DNA of 11,013 bases from an uncultured Lachnospiraceae bacterium (GTDB lineage: Bacteria; Bacillota; Clostridia; Lachnospirales; Lachnospiraceae): NCBI GenBank assembly GCA_910587305.1, contig CAJUKV010000080.1, forward strand, positions 1 to 11,013, given 5' to 3'. The notes beneath the pieces were generated by a model. The model ran no database searches. It was not told the origin of the DNA and saw only the letters and a list, made by a program, of their open reading frames with translations. How positions within the stretch are numbered: position 1 is the stretch's first letter; each line of letters opens with the position of its first letter. Shown in pieces: positions 1 to 6,486 of this stretch. The position numbers and the translations under genes were made by a program.

Positions 1-125
1 GTAATCTCGCTCATGGTAATCTCCTCTTGCGTCTTGCACAAAAGGACATCTGCCACGTCCTCTAAATCTATATTTATTAGACCACATTTTATCAGATTGA
101 GCAATTCTCTGTTTGATATTTCGAT
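1..125 (-). CDS. Partial small protein downstream of sortase, cut by window edge, start uncertain
   Basis: Seen: after a TAG at 132-134, one minus-strand frame is open to the window edge and reads like protein, beginning IEISNRELLNLIKCG and continuing with an acidic, leucine-rich stretch. No ATG, GTG or TTG lies where a start is expected. A GGAGG (136-140) stands 10 nt before an ATC codon (123-125). In the same frame an ATG at 12-14 has a very good AGAGGAG site (21-27), so a shorter protein starting MSEI is equally possible. It follows the sortase by under 50 bases in the same direction, so it is probably co-transcribed. I do not recognise the family, and only about 41 codons are visible. Confidence 0.4.
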   Translation of the reverse strand, partial: MEISNRELLNLIKCGLINIDLEDVADVLLCKTQEEITMSEI

Positions 126-168
126 TTTAAGCTAACCTCCAAAGCGTCTCCTTTCTCGAATTTTCTTC

Positions 169-1086
169 TTAGGTACATTTACCTGCTATCACAAGAAATC
201 TCCCATTTTTACCATGCACTCTCCTGTCACAGGTGGCAAGCGTAATAATGCTTGTGGGCGCATGGTCAGGCTCCTCATAATACAATGCCCTTCCCTGCAA
301 CTGCTCCATCCATACATTATAGCTTTCCATATCTTCATGATTTCTGGTACGGAAATCCCATTCTGCAAGGTCAACTATGTTATATTTGACCACTGCCATC
401 ACCTGATAGGCGGCGGCACTTCCGTAAGCATCCGTAAAATAGATGGTCTGATGCTCCTCAAAATACTCTTCCTGCTCATACTTAAGCAAGGTGGAGAACA
501 TGGCTTGTGAACCTGTGCCCATGTTGTGACCATAAATGACGCGGTTGAAATCCCACACCTGCGTATCCTTATCCATAAAAGGGCATCCGGCACTGCTCTT
601 ATTCCCCGTGAAATCATGGGAGAGGTAAAAGGTATTGTCCTCCGTTCCCACCACAGGAAAATTGATCAGGGTTTCAGGGATGCAGAGCCAGCCTCTGGTG
701 TCCTCATTGGCGCTGCATAGAGCATCCCAATCGTAGGCTTCCAATCCCTTCTCCCTCATTTCTGATTCATATTCCTGCCGGTAACGTTCTGCGTCTGTTT
801 CCATTTCTGAAAATATTTCTTCCAGTTCCGCCACCGCTTCCTTCCGTGATTTTTCCCTTCCTTCTTCCAGAACTGTATCAGACTGTGCATAAGCGTCCGC
901 TATCGCCTGATATTTTTCAAGCTGCTTCACTGCCCTGTAGCGGAAAAAGCCCATGCCTGCAATACATGCAAGTGTAAGGGAGATACCGACTATAAGCTGA
1001 ACTGTGAGCCGCGTCCTTTTCTTTTCCGGCAGGTCAGGGAAAAACCTCTCCCCAAGCCTGCCTGCCAAATCTTTTATTTTTTCCAT
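169..1086 (-). CDS. srtB: Class B sortase (transpeptidase)
   Basis: Membrane-anchored cysteine transpeptidase that cleaves a C-terminal sorting motif of exported proteins and joins them to the cell wall. The 305-aa product has a basic cytoplasmic start, one membrane helix (about 28-47), a charged helical linker (about 52-115) and the sortase barrel. The catalytic triad is visible: His187 in YGHNM, Cys286 in TLATCD and Arg296 in GRFLVIAG. The helix and insert between His and Cys fit class B. I chose the ATG at 1084-1086 because AAAGGAAG sits just before it; a longer frame to 1167 runs back through hairpin sequence with no good binding site. Upstream lies a sorting-signal remnant, so a substrate gene probably once stood beside it. 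The gene itself appears intact. Confidence 0.92.
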   Translation of the reverse strand: MEKIKDLAGRLGERFFPDLPEKKRTRLTVQLIVGISLTLACIAGMGFFRYRAVKQLEKYQAIADAYAQSDTVLEEGREKSRKEAVAELEEIFSEMETDAERYRQEYESEMREKGLEAYDWDALCSANEDTRGWLCIPETLINFPVVGTEDNTFYLSHDFTGNKSSAGCPFMDKDTQVWDFNRVIYGHNMGTGSQAMFSTLLKYEQEEYFEEHQTIYFTDAYGSAAAYQVMAVVKYNIVDLAEWDFRTRNHEDMESYNVWMEQLQGRALYYEEPDHAPTSIITLATCDRRVHGKNGRFLVIAGKCT

Positions 1087-1122
1087 GCGCTTCCTTTCTT
1101 CCATAGTTAATGACATGAAACA

Positions 1123-1229
1123 GCGGCAGATACCAGCACTTTTTACGAACCGGATATCTGCCGCCATGATTTCATTTCAGATGGCAGGAGCAAAAGCCCC
1201 TGCCGCATTTCACTGTGACTGCCACAGTG
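1123..1229 (-). other. Three-hairpin leader ahead of the sortase gene
   Basis: Three inverted repeats lie in the 228 bases between the surface-protein remnant and the sortase start. The first is GCGGCAGATA (1123-1132) with TATCTGCCGC (1155-1164). The second is a 9-bp stem with a four-base loop (1183-1204), perfect in minus-strand RNA if one G-U pair is allowed. The third is CACTGTG (1211-1217) with CACAGTG (1223-1229). None is followed by a T run on the minus strand, so these are not ordinary terminators. They could set sortase expression within the transcript or be leftovers of lost sequence. No gene is seen in this gap. Confidence 0.45.
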
Positions 1230-1314
1230 TCATTTGATCCCTGCCTGTTCCTGCATCATAAAACATATCCTTACAGTACACATCCGCTACAGGCTGCTTT
1301 TCCCCATCTGTCTT

Positions 1315-1644
1315 TCAAGGACAGATTTTCTTCCCTTCAAGCACAGATGCCGCAGCAAGCCCAACGCCGCACAGCCCAAGGGTAGCAAGAAGAATAAAGG
1401 GTGACGCATGACCAGTCCGGATGACTGGCTCTGTTCCTTTCCCTACATTCCCATTCCCTCCTACCGTTTTTGTCTCTGTATTTTTATCTGAAGGGCTGCC
1501 TGCCGAATTGCCTGAGACAGTTCCGCCTGTATTCCCATTTTTATCCGAATTGTTTTTATTGTCCTTATCGTTGGTATTTCCTGTGCTGCTGTCCTGATGG
1601 TCTGCTTTCTCCCATCTTGCATAGAGGCTGATGCTCCATACTAT
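1315..1644 (-). pseudogene. 3' remnant of a cell-wall-anchored surface protein (sorting signal kept)
   Basis: The open stretch begins with residues SISLYARWEK, typical of the end of an InlB-type (Listeria-Bacteroides) B-repeat. A low-complexity Asn/Gly/Lys/Asp/Thr linker follows. The end is a sorting-signal layout: VIRTG, a hydrophobic span of about 22 residues (FILLATLGLCGVGLAAASV), and a short charged tail EGKKICP before the TGA at 1315-1317. It has no start codon or signal peptide and is joined in frame to the end of the DUF6033-like gene, with only a TAG between. It therefore looks like the tail of a larger surface protein whose front was deleted. VIRTG is not a textbook LPXTG motif but fits the xxxTG pattern read by class B and related sortases. 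The sortase downstream is the obvious partner by position; that link is inference. Confidence 0.7.
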
Positions 1645-2394
1645 CTAAATGCTAAAATCAAACTTCCTGCCTACTTCCGGCTCATTCCCTGTCTGAAAAG
1701 TATTCCAGTCCACTTCCCGGATCTTTTCCAGAAGTTCCTCCATACTGTCTGCATGAACGGTGGTACGCTTCTGGTCAACCTTCCCTTCCAAACGCTCCCT
1801 CTCCTTTTCTCTCTCTACTTTTTTTGCATCTTCTTTTTTCTGAGCACGTCTTTCTTTCTGTCTCTGTTCAATACGTTCTCTTTAACTTGCACTGGACTTT
1901 TCCAATTCTGCAAAGAATGATGTTGTACCATCCGAATTAAAAAAAATTCCAATTTGGGTTATTTCGCTGTTGCTGCCATCCTTTCCAAATGCCGATTCAA
2001 AACCAAATTTTTTGTTAATTTCATCTGACATCCGTAATGCCCCCTGCACACGATCCATATACTCTTTTTCATACTTTTCGTTGGAAGCCATCTTCTCCAG
2101 TTCTTCACTGGAAAACAAAACGGAAACTTCTTTTGTGCCGCGCGAAAGGGCATCTTTCGCTTCATCCGCATTTTTAAAATTCGCCACCATAAAATCCATA
2201 TCACTGTAAGTATTACGCAATTTTTCCAAAAGCTTCTGTGCTGCCTTTGAAAGCTGCGGCTGTTTTACTTCACTTTCCTGTTTCTTCGCCCCTACCGTTT
2301 TTGCCTGACTTTCTGTCTCTTTCTTTTTCATGCCTGCATCTACATTCTGCGCTATATAGCTGCTGCATAAGTTATGATTTACCGTCATAGACAT
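1645..2394 (-). pseudogene. DUF6033-like protein, split by an in-frame TAA
   Basis: The first part (1882-2394, 170 aa) starts MSMTVNHN with AAGGAGG at 2404-2410 and ends ELEKSSAS at TAA 1882-1884. The same frame continues after the stop without interruption, with a Lys/Glu/Arg-rich coiled-coil-like stretch (RERIEQRQKERRAQ), then EELLEKIREVDWNTF, ending FDFSI at TAG 1645-1647. That makes 249 codons in all. From memory of the family, DUF6033 proteins run straight through this point and end near FDFSI, so the TAA is read as a nonsense mutation; no search was possible. No signal peptide or membrane helix is seen. The molecular function is unknown. It follows the 356-aa gene by 95 bases and may share its transcript. 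A stable 170-aa truncated product is still possible. Confidence 0.68.
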
Positions 2395-2489
2395 ACTGTT
2401 TTACCTCCTTTATAACAAAGCCCCCATACATTTCTTTCTGCCTGATATCCTTATCATCATTCCTAGCTCCGACTACTAACAGGCTGATT

Positions 2490-3560
2490 TTAGGCACCCC
2501 AAAACTTTAACGTCAGTTCCCTATTTATAATAGATGAAAGAAAATCAGGGTTACTGATCTGGAACTCCCTCAGGCTTTCAAGAAAAGCCGCCTTGCTTTC
2601 CGTCCTTAAACTTGTAAAAGTCGTATCTATTTTCTGGTTTTTCACATTCTTTTCCACATATTCATCTGATTGTTTCTCATAAACGTCAACCATAGACGGG
2701 TTCTTCTTTATTGCATCTGTGTACCAGCCTGCAAGATATCTTAATGATGCAATTCCGTCATCCTTATTACTACTGATTTTCTGGTATTCGGCATATGCCG
2801 CGCTATCCATTGTTCGCATCATATCAACTGTATCTGTAGTGCAAACAAGATTGCTCCCATGCCCCAAATATTTGCCCTTCTTTACACCATAGTCCATATT
2901 CCCGCTGTCATCAGCCTTCCCACTGCCTGCCAGTTTTGCAATAGATTCCATAGCATCCAGAAATGCCTTTTTATTGTCCTCAGATATCATATTTTCTGCC
3001 GCATACTCTGCCTTCTTCATCCCCAACGAAATATTTGCCTGCCTCTCTTCTTCTGTCATGGAGCCGCTGTTCCCAATCAGTAAATTCCGGCGGATAATGT
3101 CATATACAAATGCCTGTTCCTCTTTACTGCAATTTTCCACTGCGATTGCAACTGCCTTATCTGCACCGTACATTCCAGAGTAAACCGGCAGGTAATTTAC
3201 AGACTTATCATAATGTTTAACTTCGCTCTGAAACGCTGTGTTTCTTGCTTCCCTTTGCTCCTGTGTCATGGATGCTCTCGCCATTCCTTTTCTGCTTTCT
3301 GCCAGCGCAGCCATTCCGTTCCCGGAAAAATCAATAATCACATTGTCACCATACTGTGATCTGATCTCTTTCATTGCCTGCAAGGTTTCCTCTTTAGACA
3401 TCTGATCCATGACCTTGTTTCCATGTTCGTCCGTAGTATTAAATTCATACTTTACTAAAGTGTCTTTCTTTTCTACTGCACTATTATTAGGACTATACGT
3501 TTTAATTGATTCCGTTCCCCTGTAAAACTGGCTGTAATTTTGATAAATATTAATGTTCAT
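2490..3560 (-). CDS. Uncharacterised conserved-looking soluble protein, 356 aa
   Basis: I do not recognise this family with confidence. The start is set by an excellent AAGGAGG (3567-3575) before the ATG at 3558-3560; a frame reaching back to 3611 has no such site. The product is hydrophilic and mainly helical by composition, with no signal peptide or membrane span. Its first residues (MNINIYQN then Tyr13) follow the same pattern as the next gene's (MSMTVNHN then Tyr13). Readable blocks include VKYEFNTTDEHGNKV, SQYGDNVIIDFSGNG and SLRYLAGWYTDAIKKNP. It lies directly downstream of the two-component system, with two LytTR-like repeats ahead of it, and directly upstream of the DUF6033-like gene. 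It is probably a target of that system. The reading frame is intact. Confidence 0.85.
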   Translation of the reverse strand: MNINIYQNYSQFYRGTESIKTYSPNNSAVEKKDTLVKYEFNTTDEHGNKVMDQMSKEETLQAMKEIRSQYGDNVIIDFSGNGMAALAESRKGMARASMTQEQREARNTAFQSEVKHYDKSVNYLPVYSGMYGADKAVAIAVENCSKEEQAFVYDIIRRNLLIGNSGSMTEEERQANISLGMKKAEYAAENMISEDNKKAFLDAMESIAKLAGSGKADDSGNMDYGVKKGKYLGHGSNLVCTTDTVDMMRTMDSAAYAEYQKISSNKDDGIASLRYLAGWYTDAIKKNPSMVDVYEKQSDEYVEKNVKNQKIDTTFTSLRTESKAAFLESLREFQISNPDFLSSIINRELTLKFWGA

Positions 3561-3655
3561 TTCTTCGTCCTCCTTGATATAAGCTTGAAATCCTTTTCCC
3601 AACATTTTCATGGTCTATCATGGATATCGGATAAAACATCCATCTTTTCATACCC

Positions 3656-3691
3656 ATTGCAGATTTGGAAATTCTATTGCAGATTTGGAAA
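3656..3691 (-). promoter_or_regulatory. Two LytTR-type direct repeats ahead of the 356-aa gene
   Basis: The 16-mer ATTGCAGATTTGGAAA occurs at 3656-3671 and again at 3676-3691, exactly 20 bp apart. On the coding strand each reads TTTCCAAATCTGCAAT. A nearly identical unit (CAGAATTGGAAAT) sits in the array ahead of the response regulator. Paired direct repeats about 21 bp apart are the known layout of LytTR-family sites. They lie roughly 100-130 bp before the start of the 356-aa gene, so this is the likely activator site of that operon. The next bases on the minus strand contain TATGAA, a possible -10, but the promoter itself is uncertain. Confidence 0.65.
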
Positions 3692-3722
3692 AAACTTTTT
3701 TCTACCATTCGGCTTAATATCT

Positions 3723-4301
3723 TCAATTATTGGGAATTAAAATCGAAAATTGGAAATTTTCTTTATCATAATCAATTAAATATCTGCCACCATACTTTTC
3801 AATCGTACCAATCACATTTCTAATACCCATTCCATGTTCGCCTGCTTCCCCAGTTTTTGTTGTCACAAATTCCCCATCCTTTACAACCGGCTCTGTTTCT
3901 ATATTATTTTTTACAGAAATAACAATCTGCTCCTCTTCCAGAATAAACTTAAATTTAATAATCCTATCCCTGCACTGTTCACAGGCTTCAAATGCATTAT
4001 TTAGCAGATTTGAAAGAATGACTACAATATCCTCTTCTTCTATCTTCAGCTTTGATAAATCATTTACTTTTAGAACAAATACCATGCCTTTGCTTACTGC
4101 CTCGCAGTATTTTGTATTCAGTATGGCATTCACGATTACATTGTTGGTATCAACCGCATCCATATTGAGTTGCAGGGCATTATTGATTTTTTCTATGTAC
4201 GTATTCAATTCCTGATACTGCTCTCCTGCAACAAGCGCACTAATAGCCGCAATCTGATTTTTATACTCATGTGTCCTTTTCCTCTGCTTTTCGAGATTTT
4301 C
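3723..4301 (-). pseudogene. Catalytic half of the AgrC-like histidine kinase, separated from its sensor
   Basis: This is the cytoplasmic part of a GHKL/HPK10-type sensor kinase, which normally autophosphorylates and passes phosphate to a LytTR regulator. Visible motifs are a phospho-acceptor region RTHEYKNQ (His at 4269-4271), an N box LSNLLNNAFEAC and a G box GEHGMGIRNV, ending at TGA 3723-3725. The frame stays open only to 4337 and has no start or ribosome site linking it to the membrane half, because 4296-4515 is inverted. As it stands the half is probably not made, or only from an internal start such as the TTG at 4206-4208. With the segment turned back, the His becomes residue 255 of a 436-aa kinase. 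Stop and start are 437 codons apart, so the two halves are in phase. Confidence 0.85.
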
Positions 4302-4515
4302 CCTTGTGGCAATTGTGGTAAAAATTGACTTGTTTAATCATACAAACCAGCAGAGTTTCTTTTTATATATTGCAATGGGAGTATTGGCAATTAATTTCAT
4401 TGTGTACTATCTGATAAATAATATTATGGAAAAGGAAATGAAATTGCGGGAACATGCAGTTTTTCGTGAAAAGGTAAAGAGCGAGACTGCCATGTACCAT
4501 TCTATATCTGAAAAT
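4296..4515. other. Inverted DNA segment inside the histidine kinase gene
   Basis: The minus-strand kinase is interrupted here by DNA whose plus strand encodes kinase sequence. It holds a membrane helix FFLYIAMGVLAINFIVYYLI, then NNIMEKEMKLREH and ETAMYHSISEN. Reversing the segment joins FVISFITIFS to LVAIVVKIDL at one end and HSISEN to LEKQRKRTHEYKN at the other, in frame with no stops. The flanking inverted match is only ATTTTC (4296-4301) and GAAAAT (4510-4515); the next bases do not pair well. The segment is 208 bp between these six-mers. It may be a phase-variable switch caught in the broken state, or a one-off inversion by template switching at short homology. An assembly error is less likely because six bases are too short to confuse an assembler. 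Confidence 0.88.
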
Positions 4516-5033
4516 ATTGTAATAAAAGAAATAACAAACAAAACCCACCATTCTTTCGCAGTCAGTGCATCAGGCGCTTTTTTCCCAATCATTTTCCTCA
4601 TATATAAAATAATGCTCAATAGCATTGCCTTGCTTATCACAGAAACCATATTAAGGGTAAATAAATCTGATAAATCTAAATCCTTTCCTGTAACCAGCGG
4701 AAAAAAACTGCCAATAATAACAATTGTCGCATACTCTACAATAAAATCTACCCCATAATAAAACATCGACAAAGCCAATGCCTTTGAATAGCAGATTTGG
4801 AACATCAGAAACATCATAATTGATGTAATTAGAAAAATTGCCATCGCCCTTAAATAAAACTGTTCATAAAAGGCTGCTGTAATTATGAAATAAAAGCAGC
4901 TTAATACAACCGCTTCCGAAAAGGTAATGAGCTTATTCTTTTTATTTCTTTTCCCTGCAAAAGACTGAAACAATAATATACAGCAATATATTTCTGCAAA
5001 AATGATAAATATGCTATGAACATAATCTGCCAT
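4407..5033 (-). CDS. Membrane sensor half of the AgrC-like histidine kinase, truncated as read
   Basis: The ATG at 5031-5033 shares one base with the TAA of the response regulator (TAATG), so the two are translationally coupled. About 173 residues are genuine sensor sequence with five or so hydrophobic spans, for example IFIIFAEIYCCILLF, VVLSCFYFIITAAFY and YATIVIIGSFFPLV. From 4515 on the frame runs into the inverted segment and picks up about 35 unrelated residues (DIEWYMAVSL onward) before stopping at 4407. In the present orientation the product is a 208-aa membrane protein without a kinase domain. In the restored orientation the gene runs 3723-5033. Polytopic N-terminus, GHKL kinase and LytTR partner together match the AgrC/quorum-sensor class. 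No agrB or agrD gene is visible nearby, so the signal is unknown. Confidence 0.85.
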   Translation of the reverse strand: MADYVHSIFIIFAEIYCCILLFQSFAGKRNKKNKLITFSEAVVLSCFYFIITAAFYEQFYLRAMAIFLITSIMMFLMFQICYSKALALSMFYYGVDFIVEYATIVIIGSFFPLVTGKDLDLSDLFTLNMVSVISKAMLLSIILYMRKMIGKKAPDALTAKEWWVLFVISFITIFSDIEWYMAVSLFTFSRKTACSRNFISFSIILFIR

Positions 5034-5758
5034 TATATTTTCCCCCGCTGTCTGATATACTCCATTTCCACATCCTTATAATATTTTTTCGATATGCTTA
5101 TCTCTGTTCCATTTTTCAGGGATATCCTGTATCTTTCGACTCCTCCCGCATATTTCATATTCACTAAAAAGCTTTGGTGGACGCGGCAAAATCCATACTG
5201 CTTAAGTTCCAACTCTACAGCATCCAGCCTATCATATCGGGAATATTCTTTTACCCCGCCTTCCATAATAAAAAAGATGACCTTATGCAGCCTGCTCTCC
5301 ACATAAAGAATAGAATCTACCGGTATACTTTTCTTTCCATTTTGAAAATCAAATTCACAAACTGTTTCCTTGCACTTAATCCGAGCAGCGATTGCATCCA
5401 GACATTCCCTCATAGCATTTTCAAAACCGGCATATCCCTTCAATAGATACCTCACCGCACCGACTTTATATCCTTCCAAAGAATAAGTAATGTATGCTGT
5501 CACAAACACAATATAGATATCATATGACATTCCCCGAATCATCCCAGCGACTTCTATTCCATCCATTTCCTCCATAGTGATATCAAGAAATATTATGTCA
5601 TACTGTAAGACTGCATCTGCTACACTCAACAGTTCCTTTCCAGATGCATATAAGTCAATCCGACAGGCATACTCACAATTTTTCATATATTCTTCAATCA
5701 GTTTCTTTTCTTGAATCCTAAAATATTCTTCGTCATCACATATCGCAATATGAAACAC
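5033..5758 (-). CDS. LytTR-family response regulator (AgrA-like)
   Basis: Cytoplasmic transcription regulator of 241 aa that receives phosphate from the sensor kinase and binds direct-repeat sites. The receiver domain (about 1-120) has the acidic pair in FHIAICDDEE, the phospho-acceptor Asp59 in IIFLDITM, Thr87 in FVTAY and Lys107 in YLLKGY. The LytTR DNA-binding domain (about 135-238) shows ILYVESRLHKVIFF and FCRVHQSFLVNMKY. I start it at GTG 5756-5758, which makes VFHIAICDDEE the N-terminus and is preceded by AAAAGGAGG (5766-5774). An upstream GTG at 5800 would add 14 residues but lacks such a site. It is followed at once by the kinase, and an array of repeats lies upstream. The kinase partner is broken in this copy, so the regulator may lack its normal input. 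Confidence 0.93.
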   Translation of the reverse strand: MFHIAICDDEEYFRIQEKKLIEEYMKNCEYACRIDLYASGKELLSVADAVLQYDIIFLDITMEEMDGIEVAGMIRGMSYDIYIVFVTAYITYSLEGYKVGAVRYLLKGYAGFENAMRECLDAIAARIKCKETVCEFDFQNGKKSIPVDSILYVESRLHKVIFFIMEGGVKEYSRYDRLDAVELELKQYGFCRVHQSFLVNMKYAGGVERYRISLKNGTEISISKKYYKDVEMEYIRQRGKI

Positions 5759-5837
5759 CCAGTTTCCTCCTTTTCCCCATATTTTATAATATTTCGTCAC
5801 AATATTATTCTAAGTAAAGACTTTTTATAAATGACAT

Positions 5838-5923
5838 AAATCCCCAAATTATTTTGAATCATTTTGCAGGAGTTTTCAATCATTGCCGCAGAATTGGAAA
5901 TCATTTTACAAAATTAGAATAAT
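5838..5923 (-). promoter_or_regulatory. LytTR-type direct-repeat array ahead of the response regulator
   Basis: AATCATT occurs at 5857, 5878 and 5899, exactly 21 bp apart, each within a longer similar unit of the form ATTTTGCA...TTTCAATC. One unit, GCAGAATTGGAAATC, nearly copies the repeats at 3656-3691. Two-turn spacing of direct repeats is the known layout for LytTR regulators. The block lies about 80-165 bp before the regulator start, so autoregulation is likely. The -35 and -10 of the operon could not be fixed; AT-rich candidates lie between 5,770 and 5,835. Confidence 0.65.
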
Positions 5924-5950
5924 TAATATCCTTTGATAAACAACTTGGTC

Positions 5951-6030
5951 AATTGCAAACCGGCTTTCCCGTTTTGTAATCGAGTTTCACATTTTGAAAG
6001 CAACCTTCAAATTTTGTACTACAAATTTCA
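5951..6030. repeat. Four further 20-bp-period units, possible extension of the LytTR array
   Basis: Successive 20-mers starting at 5951, 5971, 5991 and 6011 align without gaps. Units 2 to 4 begin GTTTTGTAA, ATTTTGAAA and ATTTTGTAC, and end TTTCAC, CTTCAA and TTTCA. Unit 1 is weaker (AATTGCAAAC... TTTCCC). They resemble the 21-bp units nearer the regulator. Together with 5838-5923 they account for most of the roughly 300-base stretch between the regulator and the winged-helix gene. No gene is convincing in the stretch, although one minus-strand frame stays open across it. Confidence 0.5.
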
Positions 6031-6063
6031 CGCCTCTTTCGGTCCTTATCTCCAGCCGGCGGT

Positions 6064-6486
6064 CTACGTCTGTTTTTTGTTCCTTTCTGCCCTGTTACTT
6101 CCGGAGGAGTCCTGGCGTGAGGTTGATGACGAAAGGAACAGTTTTTCCTTTAAGTGGCAGATATGGTAGCCAATCGTGTTATTCTCAATATCCTGCACAT
6201 AGTCGCCCCATACCTGCCGGTAAATCTGTGCGTAAGTCATCACCCTTCCGCTATTGGCAGCGAGACAGCACAGGATGTCAAACTCCTTGGCAGTCAGGCT
6301 GACCTCCCTCCGGTCACGGTAAATCTTCCTCCTGTCAGGGTATATCTCAAGCCCTGGTATCTGCAATGCTGGTTCCGACCTTAATTCATATTTCTTAAAA
6401 TCAGTATGCCCCTCCACTACTTCCATTACCTTTTTGAATATGTCTGTCTCATTATCATTAAATTCCAGTATCAGTAAACGTCCGAT
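6064..6486 (-). pseudogene. OmpR/PhoB-type winged-helix regulator, no normal start, C-terminal wing missing
   Basis: A stand-alone DNA-binding domain without a receiver, common in clostridial mobile elements. Recognisable parts are LLILEFNDNETDIFKK (upstream of the first ATG), VEGHTDFKKYEL, LEIYPDRRKIYRDRREVSLTAKEFDILCCL with the usual REVSLTAKEFDIL helix, RVMTYAQIY, VWG and the recognition helix NNTIGYHICHLKEKL. Family members then have a wing of the form RCVREVGY; here the frame instead ends in the polar tail SSSTSRQDSSGS to TAG 6064-6066. The conserved N-terminus extends above the ATG at 6424-6426 to an ATC (6484-6486) placed a few bases after AGAGGTGA, and no ATG, GTG or TTG occurs in frame above it. 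So the gene has both an abnormal start and an altered end, and is probably inactive or makes a short 120-aa form. Confidence 0.72.

Noticed and set aside
1183..1204. GC-rich hairpin as a rho-independent terminator of the surface-protein remnant
   Set aside because: No T run follows it on the minus strand; it is kept only as part of the leader hairpins.
1597..1920. Plus-strand hydrophobic 107-codon frame
   Set aside because: It is the complement of the Lys/Glu-rich DUF6033 tail, which gives Phe/Leu-rich nonsense.
4306..4758. Plus-strand 150-codon open frame read as a separate gene
   Set aside because: Its first part is kinase sequence in an inverted segment and its remainder is the complement of the membrane half; it has no ribosome site of its own.
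5838..6030. Regular 20-21 bp repeats considered as a CRISPR array
   Set aside because: The units are degenerate and contiguous, without identical repeats of 24 bp or more and unique spacers, and no cas gene is present.
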